NCBI GenBank assembly: GCA_026224875.1
Contig: JAMFRU010000052.1
Span: forward strand, 1-33,970
Direction of reading: 5' to 3'
Source: Acidocella sp.
GTDB lineage: Bacteria > Pseudomonadota > Alphaproteobacteria > Acetobacterales > Acetobacteraceae
DNA length: 33,970 bases
The notes under the pieces are model-generated. The model saw only the letters and a list, made by a program, of their open reading frames with translations. It was not told where the DNA came from and ran no database searches. Made by a program: the position numbers and the translations under genes. This document shows positions 21,301 to 24,672 of the stretch, piece by piece (positions within the stretch are counted from its first letter, which is position 1; each line of letters opens with the position of its first letter).

Positions 21301-21374
21301 ATCACCAGCCCGTGCCCGCTGCCGGCCGGATGACTGCATCGGTCCTTACCATATCTTCGCGGGCAAGCATTCAA
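9345..21374 (-). CDS. Giant filamentous-haemagglutinin-like exoprotein (TpsA with DUF3739-type C-terminus)
   Basis: About 4000 residues. The signal peptide (GVARWGIVAGMALCAGAPAQAG) is followed by an unusual ~120-residue Ala/Gln-rich helical segment. Next comes the TPS/haemagglutination-activity domain (about residues 180-365: ATLNWTNFNIGKNTTLTFNQ, then ILGALAGAGQVYVINHNGIIFGG). The family's NPNG motif is NHNG here. Most of the rest is a Gly/Ala/Ser/Thr-rich beta-helix built of loose ~20-residue turns. The C-terminus (NAANIEVQGTTTG, an Ala run, then IFLVEVLGYGGG) is the DUF3739-type end of one FHA subfamily. The protein should be secreted by TpsB and act at the cell surface. Start: the open frame extends to a GTG at 21434, but that codon lies inside the shared promoter motif. 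A TTG at 21374 with GGAG upstream is preferred; GTG 21305 is the other option. Confidence 0.9.
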   Translation of the reverse strand: MNACPRRYGKDRCSHPAGSGHGLVIVGRLTKAARGVARWGIVAGMALCAGAPAQAGGLTASGLAALANPGTAATSAATGSPALTSSSALPAGQATQVQAVQTANDLAAAARAITAMQAAQAAAQSTAVSGANNLGLDPAHPGQALPNVADGLQAGGLVPDSGLASPGLANPVTSWTGANTPVQTVNAGKTAVTIQQTAANATLNWTNFNIGKNTTLTFNQTAGEVALNRVEDTSGSPSQILGALAGAGQVYVINHNGIIFGGTSQINVGALIASSADISDAQFTTNGIYSTQSGISYNPSFTNAGGAVTVQAGAQIATTGPTTVTSGGGFALLMGTSVSNAGTITTPDGQAELAAGDSFLLRPGYGTAANLASTTRGNEVAPQLNSQGSSLAGGSGTVSNSGIITADTGDITLAGESVAQTGVLLSTTSVSVRGTIHLLTSASDPYGNVTLGGGSLTMVAPALNSTATALDSQRATLIAQSAAETPVATPGFDDLSLLSDQEEDSRVEIVSGNSVEFQNGALTMAQGGQVAVSAVSRIQTDSGAVIDVSGTGIALPVSANDIAVNVQGFEQRDDAQNRLTGNLNNSMVYVDARDLSTVAAGTGGYATARDYTEGGVLEVSGYLATTGHEIGEWTASGGAITLQTGTAGAIVAQTGSVFNMDGGAIQYQAGLVNQSYLLGEDGQVYNVNTAPAYITYAGVYNGFLEDHATWGVGEVYTNPLVDPSAIEEAGYTEGRDAGTLTLDSPTSLFAGTIDASVVNGSEQTSAAPPGVTDPYLLAQNIVAEPGALVLDDAAGNGGPVTTNVDFTGATGAVDAADSLAVGSSIPDDLTGTSDFDAAAISQANLGGLDVLTEGSVGVTAPLTLAAGASVSLSGSAVTIAAGITAPSGTVNAGNVDETTQTVLADPVTAVTGDVVLANGAAIDTAGVWTNMTADPAGPDDAAFANGGAVSLISATNLQLDTGSVIDASAGAAIAQNGARTGGAGGNISLSLVNLDSALPETGDLLLGGTLESTGFSAGGALTLDAPNIWIGSFAATADAAAVTLQPDFFDAGFSSYTLNGQISIAPDTSIAVLEPTEQFTGTSALVPTGGETSAGATLTLLPLYTANTQLTSISQRPGASLTLNSTGSLDIPAGASITVDPKQAITLTGDGQMTIDGDLTAPGGAIDITDNATITSVIPVTTYADGQILSVWLGAASQLNTAAAPFTASNAAGDSIAIAPSGGTIDITGNQAVIITETGAVLDAAGSSAVELPPPLANPAPARAEGTPAEQPIELAGTGGSIVLGSQNGLFLYGGMLAPAGGAGAAGGSLSLTLDTDGLLNAQNLPDAPRILTITQADTAPALPADLTPGVADAALLRGTGQISAAQINAGGFGTLSFSANDVFMFQGDVTLTAAQSITLAQGRIAESTGDGSVVLAAPHVVLIGNEAVNAANSNSITEQAVTGYSMVNSSGSFTVDAGLIDLSGAVSFGGIETETAGAGTVTQDLSGFSNVNLDSTGDMRFLAGSGPGETAALTTLISTANVNLSASVIYSTAANGATAFVLAGYDPALSGATGTFLPSGVLTISQPVGNDPVAPDDIQGSIAFDAATIADSGVVWNPLGNITFGALSLIGNVLPGNTFGVSVSGDPLATIELLPGSFTSVSAAGLTIPYGGTTDGVTYDVNGGAATIGNSTIYGLNAVTLASGTAVQPGTITLGAQQINVSPGATLDLDGGGNLAGEGFISGEGGSTDVLVSPLLEDGASGGVTQPTLSADPVYAIVAGGQPEVAPVQDNTETGATGSTPAVGEQIIIPAGVPGLPAGRYTLLPASYALSQGGYRVEFDGAANLAAAPVVALPNGSYVVAGQTGVVNTNVASSLPTGFTITPAATVQNYADYDTESYSDFLVADAAQFGANRPQLPEDAGRLVLNIPALDTAELSDAGVTSFVPASGGVGGTVQINSSGDLSIDGATAPDPEAGVAALSAAAIDAFAPQILEIKAAGITLDPGATVAAARVILTSTSTSGGITLEDGSEIDTLGQGSLPIDSSNAGPYTNGGGSILDVGNGYITYTNTSSASGGPITIANGATVYTDGSIILSTGAAVNIGLDANYGAAYLDLSVPEINIGDPAAAGAASVAGLSLTPAVLQRLTAGVPGAGVPATRILALSASQSLNFFGTTSLDLSGSNVQLVIDSPAIYGFGSAGDVATISAGTIVWNGELASGASGAPGAVLANGPGYAGDGTLDFDAGTIVFGYSDLDEPARDVPLDRLTLGFATVNLNATTEITANNQGALAVYQSQTQYGAAGTGGVLNLNTPLLTGADEASMAFTAGGALNIAAPAGAAPATSLAANAAGAEIDLTAASENIDSAVILPSGKLDLQSTGDITLGAAANFDLKGDVSNVLGSTTYGAGGSLVAETSAGNITQAAGSVIDVSAAGSDAGSVALTAEAPGAGIVTLDGTLNGSAPAADTSGSFTLRAQTVPDFTALNTSLDNGGFFDARSFEIEQGNLTIGNGVEAQNISVSVDNGSLTVDGTIDASFGGAGSISLAAGNGLTLASGAVLAAEGRVLQTDSYGQPIAAANTPEVSLTTSDGALTLQSGASIDMTSADNVARGDLELNVPRLGGNTAGDADISTGTGLNISGAASIAVNAFATYNGLADTAGTASGAPDALITQAYLNQINTNDTLPYMAAAAANTDLASRLSGLAAYDSVLHFRPGVQITSATADGDLTVQGDLDLSGYRYSDPAGYGLQVNPAAYGSGEPGVVVIRAGGNLNVYGSITDGFSPPVSDAGTSYASGWVLSAGAAPNLQATVVPVSVTLALGSAIAQEGSSLNYAVPVSAGVFESGAVAPVALTLAGATQTTSAAFIATSNISRAGVTLFTAGQLVPAGTKLLSGTIIAADGSFPFTLNVAAVVWPAGIPIDIASSNNRTPLTGAVVVLSQNLTLLPGSVISGNSYISFANGGASVSTRAAAGGTQGQIYPLGQLLPAGDLSWSIRLVSGANTAAADTHAVQAASALAAVDDGGDLMLADTHYGPGAVPAFSVIRTGTGSLSLMSGGNITEDSDYGVYTAGAQAPGVSAAFELPQGLGADGTLLGNTYVSLAGLENYQANYPEGGGNVLVSAQGNLTGFIGTSGTDTDALGSWLWLQGGAGQAAAWWVEFGALEPTGGSPQLDGFQGIGTLGGGNLTLSAGGDASGLNLAVASTGRVLANGTLLQTGGGNLTADVGEAVNLSTTTGSSGLITDLRGDTTLTAGSIGMIVPAYQADDALGDDPRAVAALDTELATVTDGIDLAPGDGTVTVDTRGDLVINDVENPGIQSVQTAGIPQVDTTPVDFTTDGQTIDQSSGGETVFSLWSDATSVALNSAGGDITPYQDPRNIVSTTYYPPSLSVVAQNGNIDLVGGTVELAPAADGTLALLAADSIYGFATPSAANPDGSTTIAMSGADPDVEATPFDPLIRVTDPSTGAFEYTNGAQGNGLVLITFGADTPTEDLHQDGQAPAAILAGTDIVGLNIGQVQGGNREYIAAMPFDVVAGRDIVSSGSLGTPSLFLNLGPNDVTSITAGRDILESSFDIAGPGSLLVQAGRSIYEPGVTVTGENGTGSALESVGPLFDINPNNRDGGANITVIAGTGTTGPDYTGFENLYLDPDSTLGLQDAAAIISENDAALLNYLQTNYGYTGSTAGAYARFKQLTSDQQNLFLLTIYFNMLDQSGLEFNEADSVRYKSYALGRDAIAALFPTTGANGQPITYAGDITLFGPSGIHTDFGGAIQTLAPGGETIVGVEGATPPGSAGFITQGTGDIDIYAQDSVLLGESRVLTTFGGNVLVWSAQGDINAGRGAKTTVVYAPVQRVYDDYGNVSLSPSVPSTGAGIGTLNPIPQILPGNINLVAPVGTVDAGEAGIRVSGNLNIAAAHVLNAANIEVQGTTTGVPTVAAPDIGGLSSANNAAGAAAAAAAAAAAHPAPSDQPSIFLVEVLGYGGGSGTNAPGQKPRERKKPATQTSYDYGSPFQVLGLGPMSATQIQQVADAMRQERK

Positions 21375-21427
21375 ACTCCACTCCGGCTCGGCTGCAATCC
21401 TGACCGCGCCATGCACTTCACATGAAC

Positions 21428-21456
21428 TAGACACGCAACGGAGGCCGGAGCCGAAG
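21428..21456 (-). promoter_or_regulatory. Shared CTTCGGC-N15-GTGTCTA promoter motif before tpsA
   Basis: On the minus strand CTTCGGC (21456-21450) and GTGTCTA (21434-21428) are separated by exactly 15 bases. The same two boxes with the same spacing occur before fecR and before the Hint gene. Box size and spacing fit an ECF-type -35/-10 promoter. The -10-like box would place the transcript start near 21420, so translation must begin downstream of that. Confidence 0.6.
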
Positions 21457-21483
21457 TTAAAAGAAGCAGAAAATCAGTGACAA
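21456..21483 (-). promoter_or_regulatory. Possible housekeeping promoter before tpsA
   Basis: TTGTCA (21483-21478) and TTTAAC (21461-21456) are spaced by 16 bases on the minus strand. The -35 matches consensus well and the -10 poorly. It overlaps the edge of the CTTCGGC box, so tpsA could have basal plus ECF-driven expression, or this may be chance. Confidence 0.25.
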
Positions 21484-21592
21484 GTTTATGACGGTGCCGG
21501 ATCGCGGCAAATAATTTGCGCGCAAGCGCTGCGGGGCCGGTCCGCTGCATACTCAATTACTAAATCATGATAGAAAAAGCCCCGGCGGCGGC

Positions 21593-22627
21593 TCAGCTCA
21601 GGACGATGATACCGCCCGGCAATTCGACGGCGTGGGCGCCATAAATCTGCTGGATGGCTTCGAGCGCCTCATCCATGCTGCCGATGGGAAAACTGGCATT
21701 CAGCCGCCTGCGCCCCAGAACCTCGTTTGCGATGATCACGCGGCCGGGGCGATAACGGTTGATCTCTACAACAACGTCGGAAATCGGCGTCGACTCAAAC
21801 ACGACCTCCCCATCCTGCCAGGCCGTCACGATTGCGGTATTTGCTACCGAAACGGATGCGCCACCGGCATTCGCATAGGCGGCCTGGTAGCCCTGGGGCA
21901 CCTCCAGCACAGCATCGCGGTTATGAATCCGGATCGTTCCTGTCACACAAGTGACGCAGACCTTATCCTCGGTATATCTCGCGTTGAAAATCGCATCTTT
22001 CGCGACAATACGGCCGCCTGCCGCCGTCACGACAAAGGGCTCGCCCATCTCTCGTGATGCCGAAACCATGATTTCACCCGAGATCAGTTCCAACTGACTG
22101 CCTTGCGGCGATATATCGAGGCTGGTCCGGGTGTTCATCTCAATTTTTATATTGTCTGACAGCAATATCTGCCGTTGCTGTCCCGTCCTGGTCCGGTAAT
22201 CCGCCTGAACCTCGCTCCAGGATGGCCAGAGGCCGAATGGCGGGTTGACGGCTGAAACGGCAACGGCCGCCGATGCGCCCAGCATGCCGCCGACCAGCCG
22301 GCGACGGCCCAAAGCCTGCGTGATCAGCCTGGGCCGGCCCATATTTATCCGGCTAACATTCGATGAGCCACGGAACGATGAAAGGGGCCGCCGCAAGGAA
22401 TCCGGCTCGATGCCTCCCAGTATCTTCCAAATCCTGTACGCATCGGTAAACGCAGCCTTGCGCGCCTCACTGCGTGACGCCCAGCGCATGGCCTTTTCAA
22501 GATCAGACGAACGGCCCTTTCCCGAAACCACTCCCGAAGACAAGCGCAAAACCCACGCCAAAGCATCGCGCTCGATCCTCGACTTGGTTTTGTCCGTATC
22601 CGCATTGGCAGGCGACGCAAAAATCAT
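21593..22627 (-). CDS. FecR-like anti-sigma factor / membrane signal transducer
   Basis: 344 residues from ATG 22627, which has AGGA 8 bases upstream; the longer open frame back to 22756 overlaps the sigma gene and lacks such support. The N-terminal cytoplasmic part (RDALAWVLRLSSG...MRWASRSEARKAAFTDAYRIWKIL) is the DUF4880-type segment that binds the sigma factor. A basic stretch and membrane helix follow (GRRRLVGGMLGASAAVAVSAV, about residues 107-127). The periplasmic FecR domain (YRTRTGQQRQILLSDNIKIEMNTRTSLDI...GEIMVSA...FVVTAAGGRIVAKDAIFNAR) ends in an STN-like C-terminal domain (PISDVVVEINRYRPGRVIIANE). It should relay a periplasmic signal to the FecI-like sigma factor just upstream. A CTTCGGC-N15-GTGTCTA motif precedes it. 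Confidence 0.88.
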   Translation of the reverse strand: MIFASPANADTDKTKSRIERDALAWVLRLSSGVVSGKGRSSDLEKAMRWASRSEARKAAFTDAYRIWKILGGIEPDSLRRPLSSFRGSSNVSRINMGRPRLITQALGRRRLVGGMLGASAAVAVSAVNPPFGLWPSWSEVQADYRTRTGQQRQILLSDNIKIEMNTRTSLDISPQGSQLELISGEIMVSASREMGEPFVVTAAGGRIVAKDAIFNARYTEDKVCVTCVTGTIRIHNRDAVLEVPQGYQAAYANAGGASVSVANTAIVTAWQDGEVVFESTPISDVVVEINRYRPGRVIIANEVLGRRRLNASFPIGSMDEALEAIQQIYGAHAVELPGGIIVLS

Positions 22628-22655
22628 ACCGATCCTTTTGAGCAGTTTGACCAAA

Positions 22656-23249
22656 TCATCCGCACTCCTTGACCTTAGACACATCTGGAAGTGCCAAGCC
22701 GAAGTGCTGCGGCATTTTTTTTTCGAGCACCTGTTTTTCCAGCGGCTGTCTTTCAAGCGCCTGAGCGCAATGGAAAACGGCGCGCTGCAGATCCGTTTCG
22801 ATCGTGCGCTGTGTTACACCGAACTCCTGCGCCAGAATCTTGAGGGGAATTCCTTCGTATCGGGATCCAATCAATACTCGGCTTTGGCGCGGGGTGAGTT
22901 GAGCAATCGCGGCTCTCACCTGCTCCATCTCCTCGCGCGCGATCAGAATGCGTTCCTGGTTCGGCCCATCCTCCTGGATTTCAAAAAACTCCTCAAATTC
23001 CTCGATGCTTACACTTCCCCGGTCGCGCCGCACGCGGTTCAGGGCAATACGATATGCCATGCTCAGCAGGTAGGGTTTGGCCTGCCGGACAGGATCGATC
23101 GGCGGCCCCATTTCCAGCCTAAGCCAAGTATCCTGAAGCGCCTCACTGGCGAGGTCCGCCGAGCCCAGGCGAATGGACAGCCGACGCTTCAAATCGTCAT
23201 ACTGCGCCAAAAAAGACTGCAACAAAGCAAATTTGTCTAAAAATGGCAT
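22656..23249 (-). CDS. FecI-like ECF sigma factor
   Basis: About 197 residues. Region 2 spans DDLKRRLSIRLGSADLASEALQDTWLRL to KPYLLSMAYRIALNRVRRDR, where the -10 box would be contacted. Region 4 is LTPRQSRVLIGSRYEGIPLKILAQEFGVTQRTIETDLQRA, a clear helix-turn-helix. A ~35-residue tail after region 4 (PLEKQVLEKKMPQHFG...) is longer than usual, and its DNA contains the promoter motif for fecR. Start: ATG 23249 is preferred because a likely promoter lies at 23277-23305; a TTG at 23264 is also in frame. It stops 28 bases before fecR and follows the STN protein gene by about 80 bases. It is predicted to drive fecR, tpsA and the Hint gene. Confidence 0.9.
   Translation of the reverse strand: MPFLDKFALLQSFLAQYDDLKRRLSIRLGSADLASEALQDTWLRLEMGPPIDPVRQAKPYLLSMAYRIALNRVRRDRGSVSIEEFEEFFEIQEDGPNQERILIAREEMEQVRAAIAQLTPRQSRVLIGSRYEGIPLKILAQEFGVTQRTIETDLQRAVFHCAQALERQPLEKQVLEKKMPQHFGLALPDVSKVKECG
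22676..22704 (-). promoter_or_regulatory. Shared CTTCGGC-N15-GTGTCTA promoter motif before fecR
   Basis: CTTCGGC (22704-22698) and GTGTCTA (22682-22676) are 15 bases apart, inside the last codons of the sigma-factor gene. A transcript would start near 22668 and reach the fecR ATG (22627) after about 40 bases. Placement inside coding sequence, with the same spacing as the two intergenic copies, argues for function rather than shared coding. Confidence 0.6.
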
Positions 23250-23276
23250 CCAGCTCGCGGTCAAATACTAATCGGG

Positions 23277-23305
23277 AGTTTACCCAGGGATTGTTTTGAT
23301 GACAA
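23277..23305 (-). promoter_or_regulatory. Probable housekeeping promoter of the sigma-factor gene
   Basis: TTGTCA (23305-23300) is 17 bases from TAAACT (23282-23277) on the minus strand. The -35 matches consensus at 5 of 6 positions and the -10 at 4 of 6. It lies in the short gap between the STN gene and the sigma gene and would give a leader of about 20 bases before ATG 23249, which supports that start. Confidence 0.45.
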
Positions 23306-23328
23306 GCAATATCAGGTGAATAGAAAAT

Positions 23329-24054
23329 TCAATCCGCCGCCGCGCAACGGGGCTCATCATCGGCCGCGGCGGTGAAGATCACCATCGTGACAGGTTGGGG
23401 CATTCCTGCGGGCGGAAGCTGGCCGAATGAAAGCCCGATGATGTCCATGCCGATTTCGGCATTCAGGGCCGGATCATTATCCGGCTTCAGAATTCGCACA
23501 TCCGATATGGCGCCGGACTCATCGATCCAGAAGCTGAGGAAAATATCCCCCGGCTCGGCCTGCAGGGCCGTATCGGCACAGAGTTTCCGGCTGATCGCGG
23601 ACTGCATGACGCCAAGAAACGGCCCGAAGCTTGCCATGAGGTTTTGCGCCTTCGGCATCTGGCCTGCGCTTTTCTGCACGGGATAGGTGATGGTGAACGC
23701 ATTCTGATCCGCAAGGGGCGTGACAGCATAGCCCGTGCCGGCCAGGAGGGCCTGCAAGGCGGCACGCGGCGAGAACTGCCCCGCGACGGGGGCTGAACGC
23801 CGGTTTGCCGCCAGGCTGCTATCGTAATATAAATGGCAGCCTGTCGCCGTGGCGAATGTCTCCAAAGCCTTGACGAGGGCCTCGGCCGGAATGTCAAACC
23901 GCATTTCAGCGGTGGGCTGCTGCGCATGCGCCCGGTATGCCGTCCCCCCGGGCAAGAATAACGTCACGGAAATGACACAAAGCACCAGCCTGTTACGCAG
24001 CAGCTGATTTAAACAACTTGCTTGCCGCCCCAAGCGCCGCTTGGCGCTGCGCAA
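23329..24054 (-). CDS. Periplasmic STN-domain protein with a TonB-like C-terminal domain
   Basis: 241 residues. The signal peptide (LVLCVISVTLFLPGGTAYRAHA) ends near residue 44. Residues ~50-120 form an STN (secretin/TonB short N-terminal) domain: MRFDIPAEALVKALETFATATGCHLYYD, then FSPRAALQALLAGTGYAVTPLADQNAFTITY. Residues ~165-230 (FLSFWIDESGAISDVRILKPDNDPALNAEI...LPPAGMPQPVTMVIF) resemble the C-terminal domain of the TonB at 4380-5111, including the shared LPPAG(I/M)P turn. In Fec-type systems the STN domain of a TonB-dependent receptor touches FecR; here it sits on a soluble periplasmic protein beside fecI/fecR. The start is a TTG with no good ribosome binding site, and no ATG or GTG lies upstream in frame. 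Confidence 0.82.
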   Translation of the reverse strand: MRSAKRRLGRQASCLNQLLRNRLVLCVISVTLFLPGGTAYRAHAQQPTAEMRFDIPAEALVKALETFATATGCHLYYDSSLAANRRSAPVAGQFSPRAALQALLAGTGYAVTPLADQNAFTITYPVQKSAGQMPKAQNLMASFGPFLGVMQSAISRKLCADTALQAEPGDIFLSFWIDESGAISDVRILKPDNDPALNAEIGMDIIGLSFGQLPPAGMPQPVTMVIFTAAADDEPRCAAAD

Positions 24055-24234
24055 AACTGAAATACGCCAGATAACGACAGCGCGCTCCTATCATGCGGCG
24101 GCAACCGGCAGCGCCGGTGTACAGCACACATAATGCTTCCGCCTATGAAGCCACAAGGCAAATGCCGGGCGATGTTGATACTTTCGCGCCCGGCCGGCCC
24201 GCACCGGGACCATCCGGCATGTCTCCGCCGCAGC
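24055..24234. other. Intergenic stretch upstream of the STN gene
   Basis: A 180-base gap. It contains an AGGAG about 25 bases upstream of the TTG start, too far for that codon, and a partial match to the shared motif (CTTC...GTGTGCT with 17 bases between) that I do not count. No terminator is clear behind the AraC-like gene. Confidence 0.3.
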
Positions 24235-24663
24235 TCAGCCCTGGTTCCCGCCGGGCTTGTCCCGTGACTGCAAGCTGGGCGGCGCGTTCATATCGGTCAG
24301 CCACATCCCAAAGCGCATCTTAAAAAATCGTTGCGCCACATTAAGGGAGCCGAACCCGCATTGCAGCGCCGCCACTCTGGGCGACAGAGACACATCCGCC
24401 TCCAGACGCCGCTTCAATTCATCCAACCGCACATTCCGCAACCCGGCCTGCAGGCCCACGCCGCGGACGATGACGAACAGCCGGTTCAGCTCCTTGATAT
24501 CCACCCTGGCGTAACCCGTCAGCGTTTCCTCCGAGAACCACTCCGGCAACGCTGTCAGCACCATATGCTCAATGGTTTCGACCACCGTTTGAGCGTCTTC
24601 GCCTGGCCGGCGGAACTCACTCAGGCGCGTGAGCCTCTCCTCCGGCAACGAGGCAAGCTCCAT
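24235..24663 (-). CDS. Small protein with AraC-like helix-turn-helix at the C-terminus
   Basis: 142 residues. The first ~75 residues are not recognised (MELASLPEERLTRLSEFRRPGEDAQ..., HMVLTALPEWFSEE). Residues ~75-125 follow the AraC-family DNA-binding pattern: LDELKRRLEADVSLSPRVAALQCGFGSLNVAQRFFKMRFGMWLTDM, where a helix-turn-helix CGFGSLN..QRFFKMRFGM matches the second HTH of that family. It starts 9 bases after the Hint gene stop, with AAGG 7 bases upstream, so the two are probably cotranscribed. It is much shorter than normal AraC regulators (about 250-300 residues) and may be a reduced regulator or a remnant. It might regulate its neighbour. Confidence 0.6.
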   Translation of the reverse strand: MELASLPEERLTRLSEFRRPGEDAQTVVETIEHMVLTALPEWFSEETLTGYARVDIKELNRLFVIVRGVGLQAGLRNVRLDELKRRLEADVSLSPRVAALQCGFGSLNVAQRFFKMRFGMWLTDMNAPPSLQSRDKPGGNQG

Positions 24664-24672
24664 CCGCCAACC

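Noticed and set aside
22628-22756. Longer start of fecR at 22756
   Set aside because: It would overlap the sigma gene by ~100 bases, lie upstream of the promoter motif, and lacks a ribosome binding site; ATG 22627 has AGGA.
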